The notes beneath the pieces were generated by a model that was given only the letters and a program-made list of their open reading frames with translations, ran no database searches and had not been told where the DNA came from. Shown here one piece after another: positions 15,999 through 26,351 of a stretch of DNA of 64,000 bases. Numbering within the stretch: the stretch's first letter is position 1; every line of letters begins with the position of its first letter. Location of the stretch: positions 62,001 to 126,000 of the forward strand of contig NZ_JWTA01000004.1 of assembly GCF_000813825.1 (NCBI RefSeq), written 5' to 3'. The position numbers and the translations under genes are program-made. The stretch is from Chryseobacterium taiwanense (GTDB lineage: Bacteria; Bacteroidota; Bacteroidia; Flavobacteriales; Weeksellaceae).

Positions 15999-17246
15999 TT
16001 ATAATCCAAGACCTTTTCTTTCGTCTCCACCTAATAGGATTTCAACAGGATTGTCGATACCTTCTTTTACCGCAACAAGGAATCCTACAGACTCTTTACC
16101 GTCGATAATTCTGTGGTCGTAAGACATTGCAACGTACATCATTGGACGAATTACAACTTGTCCATCAACAGCAACCGGTCTCTGGATAATGTTGTGCATT
16201 CCCAAGATTGCAGATTGAGGTGGGTTGATAATTGGTGTAGATAACATAGAACCGAAAGTACCACCATTTGTAATTGTGAAAGTACCACCAGTCATTTCGT
16301 CAACAGTGATTTTACCATCTCTTACTTTAATTGCCAAATCTTTGATGTTTGCTTCAACACCAGCGAAAGACATATTTTCAGCGTTTCTCAATACAGGAAC
16401 CATCAATCCTTTTGGACCTGAAACCGCAATTGAAATATCGCAGAAATCGTAGTTTACTTTGAAATCTCCGTCAATAGATGCATTTACATCCGGATATAGT
16501 TGTAATGCTCTAGTAACCGCTTTTGTGAAGAAAGACATGAAACCAAGTCCTACTCCGTGTTTTTGAGCGAATTCTTCTTTATATTGTTTTCTTAGTCTAA
16601 AGATTTCAGACATGTCAACTTCGTTGAAAGTCGTTAACATAGCTGTTTCATTCTTTACAGAAACTAATCTCTGAGCGATTTTTCTTCTAAGAACTGAAAG
16701 TTTAGTTGTTGTTGTAGATCTAGAACCTGTAGCTGTCATTGGGTTTCCTCCGAATGCAGGAACAGCAGCCAATTCAGCATCAGACTTAGAGATTCTTCCA
16801 TCTCTTCCAGAACCTGAAACCTGAGAAGCATCGATACCTTTTTCGTCAAGAATTTTCTTAGCAGCAGGAGACGGAGCACCTGTTGCATAAGTTTGAGGTG
16901 CAGCAGCAGGTTTTGGAGCTTCTTGTTTAGCCGATTCAGCCGCTTTCGGAGCTTCCTCTTGTTTTGGAGCTTCAGCAGCAGGAGCATCGCTACCCGCAGG
17001 TTTTGCAGCATCCATATCGATTAAACAAACCACTTGTCCTACTTGTACCACATCACCTTCTTCAGCTTTCAAAGTAATAACACCACTTTGCTCAGCAGGC
17101 AATTCAAGAGTCGCTTTATCTGAATCTACTTCAGCGATTGGTTGATCTTTTTCTACGTAATCACCATCTTTCACAAGCCAAGTTGCAATTTCAACTTCTG
17201 TAATTGATTCGCCCGGTGAAGGAACTTTCATTTCTAAAACTGACAT
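15999..17246 (-). CDS. sucB: dihydrolipoyl succinyltransferase (E2 of 2-oxoglutarate dehydrogenase)
   Basis: Transfers the succinyl group from the E1 enzyme to CoA and forms the core of the 2-oxoglutarate dehydrogenase complex. Over 415 residues: one lipoyl domain (1-76) with lysine in [12 protein letters not shown], an Ala/Pro/Glu linker (80-118), the E3-binding domain ([20 protein letters not shown], about 125-160) and the catalytic domain ending in the active-site motif [15 protein letters not shown] (about 383-397). [20 protein letters not shown] is also typical. It lies 38 bases after sucA in one operon and is ended by a clear terminator. Confidence 0.97.
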   Translation of the reverse strand: MSVLEMKVPSPGESITEVEIATWLVKDGDYVEKDQPIAEVDSDKATLELPAEQSGVITLKAEEGDVVQVGQVVCLIDMDAAKPAGSDAPAAEAPKQEEAPKAAESAKQEAPKPAAAPQTYATGAPSPAAKKILDEKGIDASQVSGSGRDGRISKSDAELAAVPAFGGNPMTATGSRSTTTTKLSVLRRKIAQRLVSVKNETAMLTTFNEVDMSEIFRLRKQYKEEFAQKHGVGLGFMSFFTKAVTRALQLYPDVNASIDGDFKVNYDFCDISIAVSGPKGLMVPVLRNAENMSFAGVEANIKDLAIKVRDGKITVDEMTGGTFTITNGGTFGSMLSTPIINPPQSAILGMHNIIQRPVAVDGQVVIRPMMYVAMSYDHRIIDGKESVGFLVAVKEGIDNPVEILLGGDERKGLGL

Positions 17247-17284
17247 ATCGTAATTTTTATTTTTTTATGTATTATTATTTATAA

Positions 17285-20098
17285 TTAAGCTGTTACAGGT
17301 CTTTTTACAGGAGCATCATCTCTATCGAATACTCTGTTGATTACTGCATTTTGGTTTTTCTCAAACATTTTGTGACTTCCCGGAGCCGGAGCGCCACTTG
17401 GAACCGGAGAAACTACCTGAATTCCTGTATCTCTGAAGTTTCTTAAGATATAAGACCAAGCTCCCATGTTTTCTGGTTCTTCCTGAGCCCAAACAATAGA
17501 TTTTCTATTCTCATATTTAGCAAAAATCGCTTCAATCGCATCTGTTTGTAGAGGATACAATTGCTCGAATCTTACTAATGCGATGTTATCCGCATTTAAT
17601 TCTTCTTTTTTAGCTAATAGTTCGAAGTATAGTTTACCTGAACAAAGAACTAATTTTTCTACTTTTTTAGGATCAGCTGTTGGATCGTCTAACACTGGTT
17701 GGAATCCTTTGTTTGAGAAATCTTCAAGCGGAGAAACCACTCTTGGATGTCTTAACAATGATTTTGGACTCATTACGATCAATGGTTTTCTGAATGCCCA
17801 TTTCAACTGTCTTCTCAACAGGTGGAAATAGTTTGCAGGTGAAGTGATGTTCGCAACCACCATGTTTTCGTTAGCACAAAGTGTAAGGAATCTTTCTAGT
17901 CTTGCTGAAGAGTGTTCTGCACCCTGTCCTTCTGAACCGTGAGGCAACAACATTACCAAACCATCCTGAATTTTCCATTTTTCTTCTGCAGCTGCTAAGT
18001 ATTGATCAACAATGATTTGAGCTCCATTTACGAAATCTCCAAACTGTGCTTCCCAAATTGTCAATGTATTAGGAGACGCCATTGCATAGCCGTAATCGAA
18101 ACCTAAAACTCCGTATTCTGAAAGGTGAGAATTGAATACATCGAATCTGTTTTCAGAAACATGTCTTAAAGGGATATATTCTTCTTCTGTATCTTCAGTT
18201 TTTACTACAGCATGTCTGTGAGAGAATGTTCCTCTTTCTACATCTTCTCCGGAAATTCTTATGTTGTGACCTTCTACAAGAAGTGTAGCATAAGCCAACC
18301 ATTCTCCTAGAGCCCAATCTAATGAGTTTCCTTCAATAGCTTTCAATCTGTTTTCGAATAGTCTTGTGATTTTATTCAAGAACTTTTTATCAGCCGGAAG
18401 TGTTGACATTTTAATTGCCAATTCTTTCAACTTCTCTAAGTCGTATTTTGTATCAACAGCATCCTGAACTGCTCCTCTCTTACCGATTGGATAGTTCGTC
18501 CAGTCTTCTGCCATGAAAACATCCATTACGTTTTTCTCAATTTCTTTAGAAGCATCAAAGTCTTTATCTAAAAGTGCTTTGAAGTCTGCCTCCATTTTAG
18601 CGATCACCTCGTTTGAAGTAATGCTATCCTTCAATAATTTATCTTTATAAATTTCTCTTGGATTCGGGTGCTTAGAAATTGTTTTGTATAAGTTAGGTTG
18701 AGTAAATCTTGGTTCATCCCCTTCATTATGACCATATTTTCTATATCCTAATAAATCGATATATACATCTTTACCAAACTTCGCTCTGAAATCAGCAGCA
18801 AAGTGGATTGCATGAACTACAGCTTCTGCATCATCTGCATTTACGTGCATTACAGGAGATTCTGTAACTTTTGCGATGTCTGTACAATATGTTGAAGATC
18901 TTGCATCCATATAGTTTGTCGTAAACGAAACTTGGTTGTTTACTACGATATGAACTGTACCTCCTGTTCTGTATCCTTCCAACGTCATCATCTGAGCAAC
19001 TTCGTAAGCAATACCTTGTCCGGCAATTGCTCCGTCACCGTGAATGATGATTGGCAACACTTTAGCGTAATCCTTATATTTATCATCTACTTTTGCACGG
19101 CAAATACCTTCTACAAGGGCAGCAACCGTTTCAAGGTGAGATGGGTTCGGAGTCAGATTAATCGCAACTTCTTCTCCTGAAGCTGTTTTGATTTTTTTAG
19201 ATGAACCTAAGTGATATTTAACGTCACCAGAGAATACATCTTCTTCAAATTCTTTTCCTTCAAATTCTGAGAAGATCTGCTTGTAAGATTTTCCGAAGAT
19301 ATTGGTAAGTACATTCAATCTACCTCTGTGAGCCATACCAAGTACAACTTCATCAACGCCTAACTGAGAAGATCTTGAGATCAACTGATCCAATGCAGGA
19401 ATCAAAGTTTCACCACCTTCTAATGAGAATCTTTTTTGTCCAACAAATTTTGTATGAAGATAGTTTTCAAATGCTACCGCCTGATTCAATTTTAATAAAA
19501 TCTCAGTTTTTTCATTTGCAGAAAGGTTCGGGTGGTTTTCGTTAACCTGAAGCCATTGCTTAATGAAATCTTTTTCTTCAACGTTGTTGATGTGCATATA
19601 TTCCACACCGATAGAATCACAGTAAATGTTTTCTAAGTGTGTAATCAATTCCTGTAGTGTTGCAGGACCTTTCATTCCTGTTTCAACAGCACAGTTGAAT
19701 TTTGTATTTAAATCTGACTTATCAAGACCGAAATTTTCGATATCCAAAGTCGGAGTATAATGTCTTCTTTCTCTAACTGGGTTTGTTTTCGTAAACAAAT
19801 GCCCTCTCGTTCTGTATGCTTCAATAAGGTTTACTACCTTAAATTCTTTTTTGATGTGCTCAGGAACTTCTCCGTTGGCTGCTGCCTGAGAAATCTGCTG
19901 TACTGCGGGTGCAGATGGAGCCGAAGCCTGAATGTATTGAATACTTTCATCATCACCATAGTTCTCTAAGGCAAAATCGAAACCTTGAAAGAAGGCTTTC
20001 CATGATGGTTCTAAAGAGTCCGGGAATTTTAAATATTGTTGGTATAAATCCTCAATTAACTGAGAATGAGCTGCGTTTAGGAATGAAAATCTGTCCAT
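17285..20098 (-). CDS. sucA: 2-oxoglutarate dehydrogenase E1 component
   Basis: Thiamine-diphosphate enzyme of the TCA cycle that decarboxylates 2-oxoglutarate and passes the succinyl group to SucB. At 937 residues it has the full family length. Visible landmarks are the N-terminal MDRFSFLNAAHSQLIEDLYQQY peptide that binds the complex, MAHRGRLNVLTN (substrate binding), HGDGAIAGQGIAYEV (ThDP-binding GDG motif), and FEQLYPLQTDAIEAIF near the end, with the REFDT-type region PEGSEGQGAEHSSARLER represented as HGSEGQGAEHSSARLER. First gene of the sucA-sucB operon. A TAnnTTTG box lies 47 bases upstream. Confidence 0.97.
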   Translation of the reverse strand: MDRFSFLNAAHSQLIEDLYQQYLKFPDSLEPSWKAFFQGFDFALENYGDDESIQYIQASAPSAPAVQQISQAAANGEVPEHIKKEFKVVNLIEAYRTRGHLFTKTNPVRERRHYTPTLDIENFGLDKSDLNTKFNCAVETGMKGPATLQELITHLENIYCDSIGVEYMHINNVEEKDFIKQWLQVNENHPNLSANEKTEILLKLNQAVAFENYLHTKFVGQKRFSLEGGETLIPALDQLISRSSQLGVDEVVLGMAHRGRLNVLTNIFGKSYKQIFSEFEGKEFEEDVFSGDVKYHLGSSKKIKTASGEEVAINLTPNPSHLETVAALVEGICRAKVDDKYKDYAKVLPIIIHGDGAIAGQGIAYEVAQMMTLEGYRTGGTVHIVVNNQVSFTTNYMDARSSTYCTDIAKVTESPVMHVNADDAEAVVHAIHFAADFRAKFGKDVYIDLLGYRKYGHNEGDEPRFTQPNLYKTISKHPNPREIYKDKLLKDSITSNEVIAKMEADFKALLDKDFDASKEIEKNVMDVFMAEDWTNYPIGKRGAVQDAVDTKYDLEKLKELAIKMSTLPADKKFLNKITRLFENRLKAIEGNSLDWALGEWLAYATLLVEGHNIRISGEDVERGTFSHRHAVVKTEDTEEEYIPLRHVSENRFDVFNSHLSEYGVLGFDYGYAMASPNTLTIWEAQFGDFVNGAQIIVDQYLAAAEEKWKIQDGLVMLLPHGSEGQGAEHSSARLERFLTLCANENMVVANITSPANYFHLLRRQLKWAFRKPLIVMSPKSLLRHPRVVSPLEDFSNKGFQPVLDDPTADPKKVEKLVLCSGKLYFELLAKKEELNADNIALVRFEQLYPLQTDAIEAIFAKYENRKSIVWAQEEPENMGAWSYILRNFRDTGIQVVSPVPSGAPAPGSHKMFEKNQNAVINRVFDRDDAPVKRPVTA

Positions 20099-20144
20099 TA
20101 TTACAGTTTATCTATTATTAAAATTTATTTGTAGAATTAATCCT

Positions 20145-20152
20145 CAAATTTA
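20145..20152 (-). promoter_or_regulatory. -7 element of sucA
   Basis: Minus-strand TAAATTTG, matching TAnnTTTG, 47 bases before the sucA start. The -33 region has no clear TTTG. Confidence 0.45.
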
Positions 20153-20221
20153 ATAAAAAAACAGATGTAAAGCAGTCCTAAATTATTAAAAATAACTATA
20201 AAAATGATATATTTCAGTAAT

Positions 20222-21262
20222 TTACTTATAAACTGACAAAGATAACTTCATATTCACATTTTGATCTTCCGTTGGTCTCTCGATAAAAGTCTGGCGAATA
20301 TCCCCAAAACGCATTTCGTCTTTCTTGGCTTTTTGAATAAGTTGCTGAATCGAACGTATTCTTCCGGCATACGTTCCTTTGTAATACATGATATAATCCT
20401 GTGTAGGACTTATTGTTCTGAAACTATAGTTATTATCTGTAATTCCTATTTTTTTAGACAATGGAATTCCTATAAAATAAGACACCTCTTTATCTTTGTA
20501 ATTATCCGCATCTGTCATCATCACAGGAAAACCAAATTCATCGTCTTTTTTACCCAAATCCATCGTTACGTAGTTATACACTTTATTATAGTTCATCACT
20601 ACGTTTTTATACAAAGCATCTTTTTTGTTGGAAGTACTGACATTAATTCCCAGTATTATTTTCTCTTCTTCTTTTTCCACCATAAGACTGTCATATTTTA
20701 TGGCAGCCATCTGGTTGTCTTTTTCTACTTTGTTTCCTAAAACATTGCTCAGATTCCCCATACTTTTTTCAATATTTTCAGCAAACCTGTCTTCTGTCCA
20801 AAAATTTTCAACTCTTCTTAGCACGGAAAGTTTTGGGGTATGAACATACCAAGTGATTTTGGTTCTTTCTGGAGAAACTGCTTTAAATTTCACATCTACC
20901 AGTGTAGGATTTTCGTTTTTATCTTCAAAAAGCTGATATTTTAATGTTTTGTTTGGGTTCTCGTAACGAATGAACATTTCACCACCTCTGTTGTTTTTGT
21001 TATCTACATAACTTATGGCACTTCCTTTTCCTTCATAGGGAGTGTAATAATCTATATCGATACTTTTAGAACTGGTAAAAAAATTGTTCCAACGTGTAAA
21101 GTGCTGAAGATTGTTGAATTGGGAAAAGACTTTTTCTAAAGGATAATCAACCTCTTTTTCAATCTGGAAATTTTTGTTTTCTTCCACAAAAAAATACATG
21201 GAAGCAGCATAAGCTCCCACCAAAAGAACAATAATAACAGCTATAATTTTAAAAAAACGCAT
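20222..21262 (-). CDS. START/SRPBCC-like protein with membrane anchor
   Basis: A 346-residue protein with a single N-terminal membrane segment (MRFFKIIAVIIVLLVGAYAA). An SRPBCC (polyketide cyclase/START-like) domain follows, recognisable from EVDYPLEKVFSQFNNLQHFTRWNNFF and a later W-rich beta region. The C-terminal half, with MDLGKKDDEFGFPVMMTDADN and SYFIGIPLSKKIG, resembles the AraC-effector/GyrI-like fold. I chose the start at 21262 because it begins the membrane anchor; a start at 21310 adds 16 unconvincing residues. It is 68 bases after glgC on the same strand, so it may be the tail of the glycogen operon, but no link to glycogen is known. Confidence 0.75.
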   Translation of the reverse strand: MRFFKIIAVIIVLLVGAYAASMYFFVEENKNFQIEKEVDYPLEKVFSQFNNLQHFTRWNNFFTSSKSIDIDYYTPYEGKGSAISYVDNKNNRGGEMFIRYENPNKTLKYQLFEDKNENPTLVDVKFKAVSPERTKITWYVHTPKLSVLRRVENFWTEDRFAENIEKSMGNLSNVLGNKVEKDNQMAAIKYDSLMVEKEEEKIILGINVSTSNKKDALYKNVVMNYNKVYNYVTMDLGKKDDEFGFPVMMTDADNYKDKEVSYFIGIPLSKKIGITDNNYSFRTISPTQDYIMYYKGTYAGRIRSIQQLIQKAKKDEMRFGDIRQTFIERPTEDQNVNMKLSLSVYK

Positions 21263-21330
21263 TGCACAAATGTAATACAAATAAAAAAAGTGACCAATAT
21301 GCTTGACCACTTGTTTGTGTTAAAGAATCA

Positions 21331-22599
21331 TTATCCGATATGAGTTCCGGGAGGTAAAACGGCTCCTTTTTTCACGACTACAATTCCATCCTGTACAGAA
21401 TATGTTTTGTAATCTCCGTCTTTTAAATGCTTTCCTCCTATAATTCTCACATTATCTCCGATATAAGAATTCTTATCTAGAATTGCTTTTTCAATGTAGC
21501 AGTATTTCCCGACTCCCATATTAGGATTTCCTTTTTTATTATTTTTCAGAATTTCATCTGTATTCTGATAAAAATCTGAACCCATGATATAAGAATTCAC
21601 AATTGTACTGCCTTTATCTATTCTCGTTCTGTTACCGATAATGGAATTTTCAATTTTATCAGCCATAATGATACATCCGTCTCCAAAGATTGCTTTGCTT
21701 ACATACGATCCGTTAATTTTTGAAGGCGGCAACATTCTCGCTCTTGTATAAATTGGAGAAGTAGAAAATAAATTGAATTGAGGTAAATCCTGACATAAAT
21801 CTAAATTCGCTTCATAAAAAGACTCAATCGTTCCAATATCTGTCCAATATCCTTCATATTGATAACTCAACGTCTTATACTTCCCGATTGAACTTGGAAT
21901 AATGTCTTTTCCAAAGTCATCTCCTGCTCCTTCATCAAACATCTTTTTAAGAATGCTTTTTGTGAAAATATAAATTCCCATCGAAGCTAAATATTCTTTT
22001 CCTTTATGCTTATTTTCTTCCGAAACTTCAGATTTTAAATCTTCTAATGCGTCCAAAGCTGGTTTTTCTACAAATGAAGTAATATTTCCTTCATCGTCGG
22101 AACTTAGAATTCCAAAACCTGTCGCATCTTTTGCATTTACAGGAATGGTTGCAATGGTCACATCCCCTCCATTTTCAATATGGAAATCCAGCATTTCCGT
22201 AAAATCCATTTGGTATAACTGATCTCCGGAAAGAATTAAAATATAATCGTAATCATATTTTTCCAAATGCTTCATCGTTTGGCGAACTGCATCTGCTGTT
22301 CCCTGATACCAGTTATCATTCTCTACATTTTGCTCTGCTGCCAGAATATCAACAAATCCTTTACTAAAAATATCAAAGTGATAGGAGTTTTTAATATGCG
22401 AATTAAGAGAAGCTGAATTGAATTGCGTTAATACCAAAATTTTGTTTAATCCAGAGTTTAAACAATTTGAAATAGGAATATCTACCAATCTATATTTTCC
22501 TGCAATCGGAACAGCCGGTTTTGACCTTGTATACGTCAGTGGAAAAAGCCTAGTTCCCCTTCCTCCTCCAAGAACAATAGAAATTACATTGTGCTTCAT
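21331..22599 (-). CDS. glgC: glucose-1-phosphate adenylyltransferase
   Basis: Makes ADP-glucose from ATP and glucose 1-phosphate, the first committed step of glycogen synthesis. At 422 residues the length is normal. The nucleotidyltransferase signature GGGRGTRLFPLTYTRSKPAV (residues 11-30) is followed by GKYRLVDIPISNCLNSG, the sugar-phosphate region SFVEKP, and a C-terminal left-handed beta-helix with hexapeptides (AIFGDGCIIMADKIENSIIG). Located 18 bases after glgA in the operon glgB-glgA-glgC. Order follows the minus strand. Confidence 0.96.
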   Translation of the reverse strand: MKHNVISIVLGGGRGTRLFPLTYTRSKPAVPIAGKYRLVDIPISNCLNSGLNKILVLTQFNSASLNSHIKNSYHFDIFSKGFVDILAAEQNVENDNWYQGTADAVRQTMKHLEKYDYDYILILSGDQLYQMDFTEMLDFHIENGGDVTIATIPVNAKDATGFGILSSDDEGNITSFVEKPALDALEDLKSEVSEENKHKGKEYLASMGIYIFTKSILKKMFDEGAGDDFGKDIIPSSIGKYKTLSYQYEGYWTDIGTIESFYEANLDLCQDLPQFNLFSTSPIYTRARMLPPSKINGSYVSKAIFGDGCIIMADKIENSIIGNRTRIDKGSTIVNSYIMGSDFYQNTDEILKNNKKGNPNMGVGKYCYIEKAILDKNSYIGDNVRIIGGKHLKDGDYKTYSVQDGIVVVKKGAVLPPGTHIG

Positions 22600-22617
22600 A
22601 TATTTTTTGCGTTTTTT

Positions 22618-24027
22618 TTAACTATTACTATATAATTGTAAATATTTTTCTGCCGATTTTTCCCATGCGAAATCAAAATTCATATTGGCATGAATAAGAT
22701 CAGTCATCAATTCTTTTTGATTGTAAAGACTTAATGCCCTGTTCATCGCATGAATCATATCATCTACTCCAGGAAAAGCAAAATTAATCCCTGCTCCTCC
22801 TGTAGAAATATCAGCTACCGTATCTTTTAATCCTCCTGTATATCTTACCACAGGAATTGTTCCGTATCGCATAGAGTACATTTGGTTCAGTCCGCAAGGT
22901 TCTACACGAGATGGCATCAATAAAAAATCTGCCGATGCATATATTTTATGTGAAAGCTGCTCTTTATATCCCAAATCTAATGCGAAATTGGTATATGTAG
23001 CATCATATTCTTTCAATTTATTTTCAATATAAGGATCTCCTGATCCTAAAACAATAACATTTAAAGCTCCATAACTCTGTTTTATGCTTTTCCAAACCAT
23101 ATCCGGAAGCAAATCTGCTCCTTTTTCTTTTGCGAATCTTCCAATAAATGCAAATAATGGAAGCTCTGGTTTCAGGTTGTATTCTTTACAGATTTTTTCT
23201 TTGTTTTTCTTCTTTAGCTCAACGGCGTTCTTTATACTGTAATTAAAATCCAGCATAGGATCAGTTGCAGGATCCCAAACTTCACTATCTATTCCGTTGA
23301 TAATTCCGTAAGCTTTCCCAAATTCCTGACGCACCAAACTTTCTAATCCTCTGAAACTTATAAACAATTCTTCCAAATATCCTTCTGAGACTGTAGTAAA
23401 AGCATTACAACATTTAATCATTGTTGCCAATGGATTAATCTGACCTTTCCAGTCTAAAAGACCCCATTTATAATAATCGAATGACGGTATATATTTCGCC
23501 ATTTCCCAGTTCATATTTCCTTGGTATTCGCCATTATGAATCGTACCAATGGTTTTTACTCCTTTTAAAAAGGCAAAATCAGGACAATGTTCTACCATAA
23601 AAGGAACTAATCCTGTATGATAATCATGACAATGCAGCACATCTGGACGAATTTCCATCGCACTCAACCAATGCAAAACACCATGCTGAAAAGCAATAAA
23701 CTGAAAACTCTCATCTGAGTATCCATAAGGATTTTCCCGATCTAAAAGTCCCGGTATCTTCACCATAAACAATTCAAATCCCAGTACATTGGTTTTCTCT
23801 TTCAGCACCTGAACCTGTAGCATATTTGGCCCCTGATGAATAAACCCATCAAAAACTATGTCAAACTCATGATTGTAGATGAAAGACTTGTTGTACCAAG
23901 GCATGACTACTTTTGCATCAATACCTTCTACTTTATTCTGGTATTTTGGAAGAGCTCCTACAACATCTGCTAATCCCCCTACTTTTGCTACCGGATAACA
24001 TTCTGTACTTAGATGATATATCGTCAT
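22618..24027 (-). CDS. glgA: glycogen synthase (GT5)
   Basis: Adds glucose from ADP-glucose to the non-reducing end of alpha-1,4-glucan. The 469-residue GT-B enzyme has the N-terminal KVGGLADVVGALPKY (the KxGGL ADP-glucose site, residues 14-28), HCHDYHTGLVPF, FIGRFAKEKGADL in the C-terminal Rossmann half and the catalytic stretch SRVEPCGLNQMYSMRYGTIP (the E-x7-E-type motif). It ends LYSNS*. It sits between glgB (49 bases upstream) and glgC (18 bases downstream). Confidence 0.96.
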   Translation of the reverse strand: MTIYHLSTECYPVAKVGGLADVVGALPKYQNKVEGIDAKVVMPWYNKSFIYNHEFDIVFDGFIHQGPNMLQVQVLKEKTNVLGFELFMVKIPGLLDRENPYGYSDESFQFIAFQHGVLHWLSAMEIRPDVLHCHDYHTGLVPFMVEHCPDFAFLKGVKTIGTIHNGEYQGNMNWEMAKYIPSFDYYKWGLLDWKGQINPLATMIKCCNAFTTVSEGYLEELFISFRGLESLVRQEFGKAYGIINGIDSEVWDPATDPMLDFNYSIKNAVELKKKNKEKICKEYNLKPELPLFAFIGRFAKEKGADLLPDMVWKSIKQSYGALNVIVLGSGDPYIENKLKEYDATYTNFALDLGYKEQLSHKIYASADFLLMPSRVEPCGLNQMYSMRYGTIPVVRYTGGLKDTVADISTGGAGINFAFPGVDDMIHAMNRALSLYNQKELMTDLIHANMNFDFAWEKSAEKYLQLYSNS

Positions 24028-24076
24028 ATGATTTTCTATAAATGTTTTTTCTTGTGTATCAATTTAATTTAGCTTC

Positions 24077-26023
24077 TTATCTTCTAAATTTACTTCTGTG
24101 GTTCTTATACTTCTTGTCTTTTGTCTGTCTGAGAATAATTCCGGAAAGAGGTGGCAATTTCATTAGTATTGATTTCGGATGACGCATATAATCTTCATAC
24201 TGTTCTTCAAATATCTCAGGTTCTACTCCACTTCCAGCATATATTTCATCATCGGAATTAAAAATTACTTCCCAATGCGTTCCTGCATTCACTCCTATTT
24301 TATACTCGATAATTTTAGGTAAAAGATTTAAAACAACCATAAAAACATCATCTCTTCTTTTTCCTTTTCTTACATATACATAAACAGAATTTTCCAGATC
24401 ATCTGCTTCTACCCATTCAAAACCATCTTTCTGAAACTGATTTTCATAAAAGGCAGATTCTTCTTTATAAATGCTATTAAGGTCTTTTACCAAAGTCTGC
24501 AATCCTTTATGAACAGGATAATCTAGCAAATTCCAGTCTAAACTTTTTGTAAAATTCCACTCAGTGGTTTGTCCAAATTCACTGCCCATGAAGAGAAGCT
24601 TCGCTCCGGGATGAGTATACATATGTACAAATAATGTCCTCAGATTCGCAAATTTTTGCCATTCATCTCCAACCATTTTATAAATAAGACTGGATTTTCC
24701 ATGAACGACTTCATCATGAGACAACGGCATCATATAATTTTCATTATACATATACATCGATGCAAACGTAAGCTTATGATGATGGTATTTTCTATTGGTA
24801 AATTCTTCTTTAAAATAATCAAGGGTATCATGCATCCAACCCATCATCCATTTCATTCCAAAACCAACTCCTCCATCGTGAACAGGTTTTGTCAGCATTG
24901 GAAAATCTGAACTTTCTTCTGCGATGGTGACAATGGCATTCCCAAATTCTTTATAAACAGCGGTATTAAATTCCTGTAAAAAAGTTTTTGCCTCAAGATT
25001 TACATTCCCTCCAAAAACATTCGGTTCCCATTCCCCTTGATTTCTTGAATAATCCAGATGAAGCATTGAAGTTACCGCATCTACTCTCAATCCGTCTGCA
25101 TGATAACGGTCTAACCAAAACATGGCATTTGAAATCAGGAATGATTTCACTTCATTCCTTCCGTAATTGAAAATATGAGATTTCCAATCCGGATGAAAAC
25201 CTTTTCGGGGGTCTTCATGTTCGTATAAGTAACTTCCATCGAAACGATGAAGCCCGTTCGCATCTCCCGGGAAATGAGAAGGAACCCAATCTAAAATAAC
25301 GCCTATATTGTTCTTGTGAAGTTCATCTATTAAAAACATTAAATCCTGAGGTGAACCAAAACGTGAAGTTGCCGCATAAAAGCCTGTAATTTGATACCCC
25401 CAACTCGGATCATAAGGATATTCCATCACCGGCATAAATTCCACATGAGTAAATCCCATATCTTTAACATAGGGAATTAACTCTACTGCAATATCTCTAT
25501 AGTTTAAATACGTATTTGATTCACTTTTTTTCCATGATCCCAAATGGATTTCGTACACAGAAATTGGAGCCTCTAAGCTATTTTTTTTCCAGCGACTCTC
25601 CATCCACTTCTGATCGTTCCATTCATACCAATTGGTGGAAACTAATGAAGCAGCTTGTATATTTTGTTCCCAGCTCAATGCGTACGGATCACTTTTTTCT
25701 AAAGTTTCTCCATGAGCGGTTTCAATAGCATATTTGTATAAAGTTCCCCAAGGCAAATCTTCAATAAAACCTTCCCATATTCCGGATTCGTCCCATCTAG
25801 GATATAATATATGATCTTTTGAATTCCAGTTGTTGAAATTGCCTATTACAGAAACTTTTCTGGCATGTGGAGCCCAAACTGAAAAATAAACTCCCTGAAT
25901 CCCCTCTTTCTCTACGGAATGTGAACCAAATTTTTCGTAAAGCCTGTAATGTTTACCTTCTTTGAAAAGATAAATATCATGATCGGTAAAAAGAGTATAT
26001 GTCTTAACAGAATTCATATTCAA
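24077..26023 (-). CDS. glgB: 1,4-alpha-glucan branching enzyme
   Basis: GH13 enzyme that creates the alpha-1,6 branches of glycogen. The 648-residue chain contains an N-terminal CBM48 domain (GVYFSVWAPHARKVSVIGNFNNW, about 40-62) and the catalytic barrel with VEFMPVMEYPYDPSWGYQ, nucleophile Asp in DGLRVDAVTSM, acid/base Glu in TIAEESSDFPM and the conserved LSHDEVVHGK. A beta-sandwich domain ends the chain. M1 or M3 could be the start (26023 or 26017). First gene of glgB-glgA-glgC; the 328-base region upstream also holds the start of a divergent gene. Confidence 0.96.
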   Translation of the reverse strand: MNMNSVKTYTLFTDHDIYLFKEGKHYRLYEKFGSHSVEKEGIQGVYFSVWAPHARKVSVIGNFNNWNSKDHILYPRWDESGIWEGFIEDLPWGTLYKYAIETAHGETLEKSDPYALSWEQNIQAASLVSTNWYEWNDQKWMESRWKKNSLEAPISVYEIHLGSWKKSESNTYLNYRDIAVELIPYVKDMGFTHVEFMPVMEYPYDPSWGYQITGFYAATSRFGSPQDLMFLIDELHKNNIGVILDWVPSHFPGDANGLHRFDGSYLYEHEDPRKGFHPDWKSHIFNYGRNEVKSFLISNAMFWLDRYHADGLRVDAVTSMLHLDYSRNQGEWEPNVFGGNVNLEAKTFLQEFNTAVYKEFGNAIVTIAEESSDFPMLTKPVHDGGVGFGMKWMMGWMHDTLDYFKEEFTNRKYHHHKLTFASMYMYNENYMMPLSHDEVVHGKSSLIYKMVGDEWQKFANLRTLFVHMYTHPGAKLLFMGSEFGQTTEWNFTKSLDWNLLDYPVHKGLQTLVKDLNSIYKEESAFYENQFQKDGFEWVEADDLENSVYVYVRKGKRRDDVFMVVLNLLPKIIEYKIGVNAGTHWEVIFNSDDEIYAGSGVEPEIFEEQYEDYMRHPKSILMKLPPLSGIILRQTKDKKYKNHRSKFRR

Positions 26024-26351
26024 AATGATTTTGAAATAAAAACATCAGAAAAAAAGGTATTTCAAAATCTATTTTATTTTAAAATTTGGATGTCACTCAA
26101 ATATATGACTTTCTCTCGTTTATTTTGAAAGTTTTTATCATTAAATTTAGGTAATACCCTTTAATTATTAAAAAATACAAATAAAAATCAGTGGAAGTCA
26201 CATTTACAGATTAAATTTTCAATAAATCGATATATTAATTAATAAATACAAAATTTTAACATTAATTTATTACATTTACTTGTGTTTTGGCACGTAATTT
26301 ACATACATACTATTATCGAATATTAATTATTAACTTTTAAAATCAGAAATC
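26024..26351. other. AT-rich divergent intergenic region
   Basis: A 328-base region between glgB and the YtxH-like gene, with no ORF of note. Its right end holds the sigma-54-type promoter described separately. The left part, next to glgB, shows no clear TTTG/TAnnTTTG pair on the minus strand. Confidence 0.6.
26287..26303 (+). promoter_or_regulatory. sigma-54-type promoter of the YtxH-like gene
   Basis: TTGGCACGTAATTTACA fits the -24/-12 consensus TGGCACG-N4-TTGCA. The GG (26289-26290) and the second element (26301-26302, AC instead of GC) are 10 bases apart, as required. Transcription would start at about 26314, 38 bases before the ATG. Confidence 0.6.
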